From positions 1 through 9,642 of the forward strand of contig DAOVWV010000034.1 of the NCBI GenBank assembly GCA_030636485.1: a stretch of DNA of 9,642 bases, written 5' to 3'. This DNA is from Methyloprofundus sp. Lineage in GTDB: Bacteria > Pseudomonadota > Gammaproteobacteria > Methylococcales > Methylomonadaceae. The notes below the pieces were generated by a model. The model made no database searches. It saw only the letters and a list, made by a program, of their open reading frames with translations, and was not told where the DNA came from. Below, piece by piece: positions 1-6,174 of the stretch. Position numbers and translations under genes: made by a program. How positions within the stretch are numbered: position 1 is the first letter of the stretch; the number at the start of each line of letters is the position of its first letter.

Positions 1-489
1 ACCAAAATTGATGAGGTCTTTTTAGGTTCTTGTATGACCAATATTGGACACTTTCGTGCAGCAGGTAAGTTATTAGAGAAGCAGCAAGGTCAGTTGCCGA
101 CAAAGCTTTGGGTTTCACCGCCGACCAAAATGGATCAGGAGCAATTAATCGAAGAGGGTTATTACAGCACTTTTGGTAAGTCAGGTGCGCGTATGGAAAT
201 GCCGGGCTGTTCCTTATGTATGGGAAATCAGGCGCGTGTTGCGGATAATGCAACCGTGGTTTCGACTTCGACGCGTAACTTTCCGAACCGTTTGGGTAAT
301 AATGCCAATGTCTATCTAGGCTCGGCAGAATTGGCGGCGGTATGTTCCATTCTAGGTAAGATCCCGACAGCTGAAGAGTATATGAAGTATGCAAGCCAGA
401 TTGATGAAACGGCAGACGATACCTATCGTTACCTGAATTTTGATCAGATTAAGAGCTATCAGGATAAAGCAGAGTCAATTGAATCTTAA
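1..489 (+). CDS. acnB: Aconitate hydratase B, C-terminal fragment
   Basis: This is the 3' end of aconitase B, the [4Fe-4S] TCA-cycle enzyme interconverting citrate and isocitrate in the cytoplasm; AcnB is often also bifunctional with 2-methylisocitrate. The frame is open from base 1 and ends at a TAA, giving 162 residues; the full protein is normally about 860, so the start lies outside the window. All three cluster-ligand cysteines expected of the family are visible: one in [16 protein letters not shown] (codon at 31-33) and the pair in [13 protein letters not shown] (codons at 208-210 and 217-219). The nearby RNFPNRLG and [19 protein letters not shown] segments are also typical of AcnB and distinguish it from AcnA. 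The internal ATG at 34 is only a methionine within the protein. The gene converges on the symporter gene on the other strand. No T-run terminator is seen behind it. Confidence 0.97.
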   Translation, partial: TKIDEVFLGSCMTNIGHFRAAGKLLEKQQGQLPTKLWVSPPTKMDQEQLIEEGYYSTFGKSGARMEMPGCSLCMGNQARVADNATVVSTSTRNFPNRLGNNANVYLGSAELAAVCSILGKIPTAEEYMKYASQIDETADDTYRYLNFDQIKSYQDKAESIES

Positions 490-537
490 TTGAAATAATG
501 GTCTAGCACTTTAACACGGGACAAACATTGTGTGAGT

Positions 538-610
538 CTCGTTTCAATGCTCTGCGTTTCGTGACGCAGAGCGTTGGTCTATGCATTCCCACGCGGAGCG
601 CGGGAACGAG
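538..610. repeat. Palindromic intergenic repeat (REP/MITE-like)
   Basis: The convergent gap between acnB and the symporter gene carries a compact palindromic unit. A perfect 9-bp stem GCTCTGCGT / ACGCAGAGC (549-557, 564-572) has a 6-nt loop. A second stem TTCCCACGC / GCGCGGGAA (586-594, 598-606) has one mismatch and a 3-nt loop. The whole is bounded by inverted ends CTCGTT (538-543) and AACGAG (605-610). From memory, CTCGTTCCCACGC-type elements are widely dispersed in proteobacterial genomes, so this looks like one degenerate copy. It could slow or end transcription from both sides, but there is no T-run on either strand. Confidence 0.7.
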
Positions 611-630
611 GTGTAGTGGGGGCTTGCTGT

Positions 631-1929
631 TTACGCTGCTTTATGCGGCAGATGAATTTCAGCAATAACCCCCGCATCAGGATCATTGAATACCGTATCA
701 TCCAGGGTGTTTTCACCGCGCGCGACGATACAGGTCACGGTTGCATCACCCGTAATATTCACCACGGTACGCATCATATCCAGCAGGCGATCCACGCCTA
801 AAATCAGACCAATCCCTTCCACGGGTAGTCCGACCTGATTAAAGACCATTGCTAGCATAATCAAACCGACCCCAGGTACGCCAGCGGTGCCGATGGAGGC
901 TAAAATGGACATGCCCACAATGGTAATATATTGGGTAAAACCTAAATCAATCTGATAGACATTGGCAATAAACACGGTCGCAACACCTTGCATAATCGCG
1001 GTACCATCCATATTAATGGTGGCACCAAAAGGCACGGTAAAGGCCGCGGTGGAGTTGTCTACGCCGATACGTTTTTCCAATACCTGCAAAGTAACAGGGA
1101 TGGTTGCATTAGAGCTGGCGGTACTAAACGCAAAAATATGCGCGGGACGCATTTTTTTGATAAAGATGATGGGGTTTAGCTTGGCAAAGACAGTGAGGAG
1201 TATTGAAAAAGTACCCAAGGCATGCAGCAATAAACACAGGATAACCACCGAGAAATAACCGATCATCGGTAGAATCAAAGCCAGTCCCTGTTCGGAGAAG
1301 GTTTTTGCCATCAGGCAAAAGACCCCAACCGGTGCAACATCCATGACCAGGGTGACCACTTTCATCATGACTTCATTGAGTTTTTCTGCCGTTTCGGCCA
1401 GTTGCAGGCCGATTTCACCGGTCATCAACATGGCGATGGCAAACAGGATGACAAAAAAGATGATCTGTAGCATATTGCCCTGGGCGAATGCCTCGATGGG
1501 ATTACCTGGGATAATATTGATAAAGACATCGGTAATGGGTGGGGATGCTTTGGCGACAAATTCAGTGCTGCTTTGCTGTTGCTCAAAGTCTTTGCCGGGT
1601 GCAATGGTAATTGCAATCAGCAAAGCCAGGCTGATGGCGAGCCCTGTAGTGAGTATATACAGCAGAAATGATTTTATGCCTATGCGACCGAGTGCGCCGA
1701 CATCGCCGATGCCGCAAACACCGCATATCAGGGAAAAGGTGACTAAGGGAACAACCAGCATTTTTAGGGAATTGATAAATGCTGCACCGATGACGTGGAA
1801 TATGCCATTGACAAAGTAGTCCTGGATAATGGCTTGTTCCATTGCGAAAGCATTAATCAGGCTACCGATGATAAGCCCAAAGCCCATGCCGATTAGGATT
1901 TTTGTGGTGAGTGTCATTTTATTTGTCAT
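631..1929 (-). CDS. Dicarboxylate/amino acid:cation symporter (GltP/DctA family)
   Basis: A 432-residue inner-membrane secondary transporter of the DAACS (SLC1-like) family, which imports acidic amino acids or C4-dicarboxylates with Na+ or H+. The family hallmarks are present in order: hairpin 1 STASSNAT (269-276), TM7 NMDGT (306-310), hairpin 2 GTAGVPG (347-353) and TM8 D380, D384, R387, T388, N391, D395. The arginine at 387 is the residue that in GltPh-type transporters binds the side-chain carboxylate, so an acidic substrate is likely; glutamate, aspartate and succinate cannot be told apart. Length is normal. The start is uncertain: AAGGA at 1936-1932 overlaps the mfnB stop and is only 2 nt from the ATG at 1929 but 14 nt from the ATG at 1917. 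Only 5 nt separate it from mfnB, so it is probably co-transcribed with the cofactor operon. Confidence 0.93.
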   Translation of the reverse strand: MTNKMTLTTKILIGMGFGLIIGSLINAFAMEQAIIQDYFVNGIFHVIGAAFINSLKMLVVPLVTFSLICGVCGIGDVGALGRIGIKSFLLYILTTGLAISLALLIAITIAPGKDFEQQQSSTEFVAKASPPITDVFINIIPGNPIEAFAQGNMLQIIFFVILFAIAMLMTGEIGLQLAETAEKLNEVMMKVVTLVMDVAPVGVFCLMAKTFSEQGLALILPMIGYFSVVILCLLLHALGTFSILLTVFAKLNPIIFIKKMRPAHIFAFSTASSNATIPVTLQVLEKRIGVDNSTAAFTVPFGATINMDGTAIMQGVATVFIANVYQIDLGFTQYITIVGMSILASIGTAGVPGVGLIMLAMVFNQVGLPVEGIGLILGVDRLLDMMRTVVNITGDATVTCIVARGENTLDDTVFNDPDAGVIAEIHLPHKAA

Positions 1930-1934
1930 ATTCC

Positions 1935-2639
1935 TTAGCTTAATGGTGGTGACTTTCTGCGTGGCAGCGATAATGCCTTTTGAATGGCCTGCATGGCCAG
2001 CGTATCAAGTTTTGCCGTACGTTGATGATTAGCACATAACGCCCCTCTAAAGCCTAAATAGTCGGCTTCTAACGGGAGGAGAGCTGGAATATCGGTAACC
2101 CGTAAAGACCCAGCCAGGCCACAAAGCAACTGCTGTTGTTTGGCCATTGCTACAAACTGTTGTATGTCCGCAAAGGGCATGACTTGGGTTAATGAACCAT
2201 TGGATTTATTCATGGTATCCAGCATGATGCCCGTAAAGCCAGCGTCGGCCAATTGCCCAATGGCTTTGAAATCAGGCTGCTGGTCGGCAAATAATACCGC
2301 AATTAATTTTAATGATTGCTGTGTCAGTGTTTGTAATTTCAGTATGACGTGCTGCCAGTCCGGATCAGGAAAGAAGCCAATTTTGATGTAATCTACACCG
2401 GTATCGGCCATCTCTTTGACGGCATCAAAAATTAAATCAGCCTGCATCGGCAGGTCGCCTACCGTTGCACTAACGGGTTTACGCTGGGCAAGTTCAGTGA
2501 CAATAGTGCTTACCTGTTGCGTATTCAAAGCGCCCAGCGCGCCCAGTGCGGGTTGTTTTAAGTCGATAATATCGACATTCGCCTGCAATGCTATTTTGGC
2601 TTCTTCCAGGCTATTGACGCTTGCTAGCATACCACTCAT
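1935..2639 (-). CDS. mfnB: (5-formylfuran-3-yl)methyl phosphate synthase (MfnB, DUF556)
   Basis: A 234-residue TIM-barrel-type enzyme of the DUF556/MfnB family. In methanogens MfnB condenses two glyceraldehyde 3-phosphates into 4-(hydroxymethyl)-2-furancarboxaldehyde phosphate, the first furan intermediate of methanofuran. The lysines known as important in the archaeal enzyme have counterparts here: K28 in IDLKQPALGALGA (Schiff-base position), K86 in DYIKIGFF, and K145 in DTMNKSNGSL. GLAGSLR (174-180) and YLGFRGALC (194-202) near the C-terminus also fit the family. Bacterial homologues occur in methylotrophs, which use methanofuran-type cofactors with the formyltransferase/hydrolase complex. 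The ATG overlaps the DUF447 stop by 4 nt and no strong ribosome binding site precedes it, which suggests translational coupling. The last ten residues or so (PRRKSPPLS) are basic and probably a loose tail. Confidence 0.88.
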   Translation of the reverse strand: MSGMLASVNSLEEAKIALQANVDIIDLKQPALGALGALNTQQVSTIVTELAQRKPVSATVGDLPMQADLIFDAVKEMADTGVDYIKIGFFPDPDWQHVILKLQTLTQQSLKLIAVLFADQQPDFKAIGQLADAGFTGIMLDTMNKSNGSLTQVMPFADIQQFVAMAKQQQLLCGLAGSLRVTDIPALLPLEADYLGFRGALCANHQRTAKLDTLAMQAIQKALSLPRRKSPPLS

Positions 2640-3202
2640 AAAGCTTGTAGCTCTCTGATTTTTTGCTCTATGGCTTTGGTGACCCAGTCCCAGGCTTCCC
2701 GTTCACGGGGGCCTGCGGTTTTATTAAAGCCGATATGTAAATAGTCTAGTTCGGCATTGATTTTTGCAGGCGATAGACGCGATACCCGGCTAAGTAATAT
2801 CGCGGCTTCCAGTACAGAAAATTGCGCGCGATTATAACCTTTAAAGGGACTGTGATTAACGCGTTGTACGGCTTTGCAAAATAGTTTAGGGCGTACGGCA
2901 TCGTCATCAACATGGGTTAATGTGACTTCGCAATGTGCGAGTGCATCTTCTAAGTAATAACCGTCAATTTTATTTGCTTTTTTTAAGGGCCAATCATATC
3001 GCCCGGTTAAGCAGCCAGCAAAAACCCTGACATCATCGGTGTAATTAATGATGGCGGTTTTGTTATTTAAGATATTATCCAGAGTAGACGAAGGCTTGAA
3101 CGGAAGAATGACAAATTCATCCCCTGCGGCGTGGATTCCCATGGGCGCAATATGCGTTTTACCATCGGGGTCTTGTGTTGTTACGATTGTTTCTTGAATC
3201 AT
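2636..3202 (-). CDS. DUF447 family protein, flavin-reductase-like split barrel
   Basis: A 188-residue protein that I recognise as DUF447, a family shared by methanogenic archaea and H4MPT-using bacteria. The N-terminal motif ETIVTTQDPDGKTHIAPMGI (residues 4-23) resembles the entry strand of FMN-binding split-barrel proteins. It is followed by a β-rich region with FVILPFKPSSTLDNI, and then a helical C-terminal part from about residue 120. No catalytic residues can be assigned. Its position between the dihydropteroate synthase-like gene and mfnB, with 4-nt ATGA overlaps at both ends, ties it to methanopterin or methanofuran biosynthesis. A flavin-dependent redox step is a reasonable guess but not shown. 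No clear ribosome binding site is seen, so the overlap itself probably delivers ribosomes. There is no signal peptide or membrane segment, so it should be cytoplasmic. Confidence 0.8.
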   Translation of the reverse strand: MIQETIVTTQDPDGKTHIAPMGIHAAGDEFVILPFKPSSTLDNILNNKTAIINYTDDVRVFAGCLTGRYDWPLKKANKIDGYYLEDALAHCEVTLTHVDDDAVRPKLFCKAVQRVNHSPFKGYNRAQFSVLEAAILLSRVSRLSPAKINAELDYLHIGFNKTAGPREREAWDWVTKAIEQKIRELQAL

Positions 3203-4587
3203 GTTTTTTTAAAGGTTGTTCCAGCGGGCTTAAAGGTATGTAAGTCGACTGTTTGTTCGGTGGTCTTGGCAGCACATCCCCAGTTTAAGGCCTGATCCTG
3301 ATCAAAACGTTTGCCTAGCTGCCAGGCCGTTTCAGCCCGGGCGAGTTCTACACCCAGGTAAAAAGCATGTCCGCCATCATTTTCAACGTTGAGTTTAGGG
3401 TATAAGTCAAAGGGGTCAATTGCGCTATGCATGCCGTCACGGTTATAAATATGCACGCCATCCGGGCTAATCTGGATGCGAAAACTCGGGTCTTTTACCT
3501 GTGCAGCAAATTCTTCGATTTCCGTCAATTGGTAAGGAAAAGGGGAGGCTTCATGTAATGCCATTAAATCAGGACTAATATGCTTGGGCAGCGTATTATT
3601 TTCTTTGGCTGCAAACATGATGCGCCTGGCTATGTCGGCTTCTTTAATTGCACGGCTGGCATGTTGGCTGACTTCGGTTGCCAGAATATGCTTAATGTTG
3701 AGTTCTGAACATATGCCTAATAAGATGGCATTCATACCCGCGGTATCGGCATGGGTCAGTTCGGTAATATTACCGACCCCTAGCATCATTTCTATATCAG
3801 GGTATTTTTGGCGTACCGTATGATAGCGCACCACCGATTCGGTAAAGCCAAAGTGGATGGGATCAAGAATCGGGTCGACAATAAAGGCTTTGTTCTTTGC
3901 CTGTAGCGTAGCGATGCAGCTATCCAAAGAGCTAATATCGGTATGTTTTTCGGGGATGATAATCGGTGTTGCATCCACTTCATCAGCAACCCACAAGGTG
4001 CTCTCATGCAAGCTGAGCATATAATCAGCCCCCGCATTTGCACCACGTAACAAGTCATCCGTCTCCAGAGAGTCAATGCTGACCTGAAAGCCTTCCTGCT
4101 TTAGACCTTTGATAATGTCTTCCAGGTGATCAAATGGGGTGTCCGGTAAGCAGCCTATATCAATCACATTGGCTCCGTTACTTTGGTAATAGTAGGCGCG
4201 TTTGATCACCTCATCGACAGCTATCTTGGGAGCATCCACAATTTCAGCAAAAATCTTGACATCATAGTGGCTTAAATCAATATGCAGTGCCTGTTTACCG
4301 AAATAAACCGGGAGATCTTTTAATTCTTCGGGTCCACGCTCAACCGGGATTCCCAGCTTGGCCGATAATATGTCCAGATCACCACGGCAACGCCCGGGCA
4401 CCATAATACGGTCAGCATTAAAGGTGTCTTTTAAGCGGCGGCCAATCATCTCGGCGGTCATCAGTGCGGCCACTTTGATACCGAGCTGGTGTACAGTATA
4501 AGTGAATTCGGGCTGCATCTTGGCCAAAATCTGGTTTAACTGTTTTTCAGCCAGTTTACCGGTTAAAAATAGAATATGTTCACTCAT
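3199..4587 (-). CDS. Dihydropteroate synthase-like protein of H4MPT pathway
   Basis: A 462-residue protein with a pterin-binding, DHPS-like TIM barrel at about residues 110-315. Key segments are SNGANVIDIGCLPDTP (136-151), FQVSIDSLETDDLLRGANAGADYM (167-190, aligning with the SIDT strand of DHPS) and FIVDPILDP (235-243). It lacks the FolP signatures NVTPDSFSDGG and SRKRF. The first 105 or so residues resemble the DUF6513 region found in archaeal and methylotroph homologues. The tail from about 365 contains HAFYLGVELARAETAWQLG and may be a DUF4346-like domain. Such proteins are found with H4MPT genes in methylotrophs and are candidates for joining a dihydropterin to the ribofuranosyl-aminobenzene moiety in place of p-aminobenzoate. 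That role is inference from fold and context. It overlaps both neighbours by 4 nt, and no Shine-Dalgarno sequence is seen before its ATG. Confidence 0.85.
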   Translation of the reverse strand: MSEHILFLTGKLAEKQLNQILAKMQPEFTYTVHQLGIKVAALMTAEMIGRRLKDTFNADRIMVPGRCRGDLDILSAKLGIPVERGPEELKDLPVYFGKQALHIDLSHYDVKIFAEIVDAPKIAVDEVIKRAYYYQSNGANVIDIGCLPDTPFDHLEDIIKGLKQEGFQVSIDSLETDDLLRGANAGADYMLSLHESTLWVADEVDATPIIIPEKHTDISSLDSCIATLQAKNKAFIVDPILDPIHFGFTESVVRYHTVRQKYPDIEMMLGVGNITELTHADTAGMNAILLGICSELNIKHILATEVSQHASRAIKEADIARRIMFAAKENNTLPKHISPDLMALHEASPFPYQLTEIEEFAAQVKDPSFRIQISPDGVHIYNRDGMHSAIDPFDLYPKLNVENDGGHAFYLGVELARAETAWQLGKRFDQDQALNWGCAAKTTEQTVDLHTFKPAGTTFKKT

Positions 4588-5120
4588 GATAAGGAGGCGA
4601 GGCGTTGCTCTATCGCTAATTTAAGTTCTTCGACACTTTCAACCACGGTGGTGTATTCAAAACTGCGTAATTTTTCTGTTGCTTCCAGGTCTATTTTCCT
4701 GGGGTAAACCATCACTTCACCACCCGGTGCCGTGGTTTTCATTTCGGGCGCAATATCGCAAGGGTAGACTATATTGGGAACCCGGCATTTTCCCGCCTGG
4801 GAATATAAATTGGTCACCAATGAATCGGCAATGCCTAAGACGCATTTTGCGACGGTATTGGAGGTCGTCGGGGCAACAATCAGTGTATGATAGTAGCCTT
4901 TGTAAAATAAGCCGACCGGGGGCGCGGAGGCCGCTTTGTCACGGTAAATACGTATCCGGTCACGTAAATCATTGATATGAATGCCGTACATTTTTAAAAC
5001 CTCTTCACCTGCCTGGCTTAGGTATAAATCGACATTATCTAAAGTTAGCATCAGTTCTATGCATTCTTCTATATAATGCCCTGAGCCGGTAACGGCCCAT
5101 GCAATGCGCGGAGAGGTCAT
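4584..5120 (-). CDS. afpA: AfpA/Dmr-type flavoprotein, probable dihydromethanopterin reductase
   Basis: A 178-residue flavoprotein with a Rossmann-like, flavodoxin-type start: IAWAVTGSGHYIEE (6-19) supplies the FMN phosphate-binding loop. LIVAPTTSNTVAKCVLGIADSLVTN (80-104) is the second flavin-binding region, and VPNIVYPCD (114-122) follows. This matches the archaeal flavoprotein family (AfpA), to which the FMN-containing dihydromethanopterin reductases DmrB/DmrX belong; those enzymes reduce dihydromethanopterin to tetrahydromethanopterin. Cysteines at 20, 93, 112 and 121 are visible, but I cannot say whether any binds iron-sulphur. It is the first gene of the minus-strand operon and overlaps the next by ATGA. 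No good ribosome binding site precedes it. The role as reductase is inferred from family plus operon context; a general electron-transfer flavoprotein is the alternative. Confidence 0.82.
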   Translation of the reverse strand: MTSPRIAWAVTGSGHYIEECIELMLTLDNVDLYLSQAGEEVLKMYGIHINDLRDRIRIYRDKAASAPPVGLFYKGYYHTLIVAPTTSNTVAKCVLGIADSLVTNLYSQAGKCRVPNIVYPCDIAPEMKTTAPGGEVMVYPRKIDLEATEKLRSFEYTTVVESVEELKLAIEQRLASLS

Positions 5121-5155
5121 TAATATTTAGTGTGGTTTAATTAAGTTAACTGCTT

Positions 5156-5161
5156 ATTATA
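5156..5161 (-). promoter_or_regulatory. Possible -10 box for the cofactor operon
   Basis: On the minus strand the sequence reads TATAAT exactly, 35 nt before the afpA ATG. No -35 hexamer like TTGACA is found at 16-18 nt spacing and there is no extended TGn, so this is a weak call based on the -10 match and its position alone. Confidence 0.3.
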
Positions 5162-5235
5162 TACTTTGCCATGTATTTTTGGTGGATTTCTTGTTGATTG
5201 TTTACCGCCCATTTATTCGTAAAGGGTCAATAAAT

Positions 5236-5267
5236 GTAGAGTGGGCAAAAAAAGCGGCTCACTCTAC
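5236..5267. repeat. Imperfect inverted repeat, dispersed-element-like
   Basis: GTAGAGTGGGC (5236-5246) pairs with GCTCACTCTAC (5257-5267) around a 10-nt A-rich loop. The 11-bp stem is complete if one G·U pair is allowed. Elements of the GTAGRGTGGGC type are, from memory, common intergenic repeats in proteobacteria. It lies between the divergent afpA and folP genes. It is followed on the plus strand by GGCTGTTTTATAG, which has only a short T-run, so a terminator role is unconvincing. Confidence 0.55.
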
Positions 5268-5283
5268 GGCTGTTTTATAGTGT

Positions 5284-5305
5284 GTTCCCGTATACAAACG
5301 GGGAT
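5284..5305 (+). promoter_or_regulatory. Small hairpin just upstream of the folP ribosome binding site
   Basis: CCCGT (5287-5291) pairs with ACGGG (5298-5302) around a 6-nt loop. Three further flanking pairs, two of them G·U, extend it to an 8-bp stem. It ends about 10 nt before the GGAG at 5315-5318 and about 25 nt before the ATG, so it would be in the folP leader if transcription begins upstream. No known riboswitch is recognisable; a regulatory role is speculative. Confidence 0.3.
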
Positions 5306-5329
5306 TAATTTTTTGGAGTCAATACTCTT

Positions 5330-6157
5330 ATGTTTAATAATTTAACCACCCCCCTTATTATGGGGATTCTTAATGTAACACCCGATAGTTTTTCTGATGG
5401 GGGGCAATATACCGGTGTAGAAGATGCTTTGGCACAGGCTAAAAGGATGATTGCCGAGGGCGTTGATATTATTGATATAGGTGGGGAGTCTACTCGTCCG
5501 GGGGCTGAAGTTGTCTCGGTAGCGGAGCAGATTAAACGGGTGGTTCCGGTGATTAAAGCGATACGTGATGAATTGTCACCGACTATTCCAATTAGCATTG
5601 ATACGACAGCGAGTGAAGTGGCAGCAGTGGCTTTGGAGGCTGGTGCTAGCTGGATTAATGATATTTCTGCCGGTAGACATGATGAAGCGATTTTATTGCT
5701 GGCTGCGGAAAAAAATGTAGCTATCATTTTAATGCATATTAAAGGTCTGCCTAAGGATATGCAACAGGCACCTTCTTATGATGATGTGGTCGCTGAAGTG
5801 CTGGCGCATTTACAATCATGTGTTGCGGCGGCTTTGCTGGCGGGCGTGGCGAAACATAATATCGCGATAGACCCCGGTATTGGTTTTGGTAAACGTAAGC
5901 AGGATAACCTGGATCTTTTGGCGAACCTGGATAAATTTGTTGCGCTGGGTTATCCGGTTTTATTGGGTACCAGTCGTAAACGTTTTATGGGAAGTGTATG
6001 TGACGTCTCCGAGCCCACTGAATTGGTGAGTGCAACGGCTGCAACAACGGCTCTAGGGGTCATGCAGGGGGTGCATATGTTCCGCGTACATGATGTTAAA
6101 GAAAATAGGCAGGCAGCCGATGTGGCCTGGGCGATTAAGCAGGCAATGCATTGTTAG
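5330..6157 (+). CDS. folP: Dihydropteroate synthase
   Basis: A 275-residue cytoplasmic enzyme that condenses 6-hydroxymethyl-dihydropterin diphosphate with p-aminobenzoate to dihydropteroate in folate synthesis; it is the sulfonamide target. All signatures are intact: MGILNVTPDSFSDGG (11-25), GGESTRPGA (51-59), SIDTT (89-93), NDIS (110-113), MHIKGLP (135-141), DPGIGFGK (181-188), TSRKRF (214-219) and RVHD (252-255). MHIKG differs slightly from the usual MHMQG. Length is normal for FolP. The ATG is supported by GGAG at 5315-5318, 11 nt upstream. No glmM or ftsH flanks it, unlike the common gammaproteobacterial folP locus, so it may be an extra copy; the window cannot show that. It stands divergent from the DHPS-like operon and converges, 17 nt away, on the c-di-GMP gene. 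Confidence 0.95.
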   Translation: MFNNLTTPLIMGILNVTPDSFSDGGQYTGVEDALAQAKRMIAEGVDIIDIGGESTRPGAEVVSVAEQIKRVVPVIKAIRDELSPTIPISIDTTASEVAAVALEAGASWINDISAGRHDEAILLLAAEKNVAIILMHIKGLPKDMQQAPSYDDVVAEVLAHLQSCVAAALLAGVAKHNIAIDPGIGFGKRKQDNLDLLANLDKFVALGYPVLLGTSRKRFMGSVCDVSEPTELVSATAATTALGVMQGVHMFRVHDVKENRQAADVAWAIKQAMHC

Positions 6158-6174
6158 TCATATGTTTGCACAGT

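Noticed and set aside
549..572. Rho-independent terminator for acnB
   Set aside because: The stem is perfect but the following bases are GTTGGTCT with no T-run; a repeat element explains it better.
574..801. Plus-strand open frame of 75 codons
   Set aside because: It begins inside the palindromic repeat and lies antisense to the 3' end of the symporter gene, with unnatural composition.
1343..1819. Plus-strand open frame of 158 codons antisense to the symporter
   Set aside because: It is the mirror of a transporter gene with all family motifs intact; no ribosome binding site and no recognisable domain.
5121..5329. THF-type or other riboswitch ahead of folP
   Set aside because: The spacer contains only two small simple hairpins and none of the conserved core I would expect.
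5305..5727. Minus-strand open frame of 140 codons antisense to folP
   Set aside because: It is entirely explained by the opposite strand of a canonical folP with every motif conserved.
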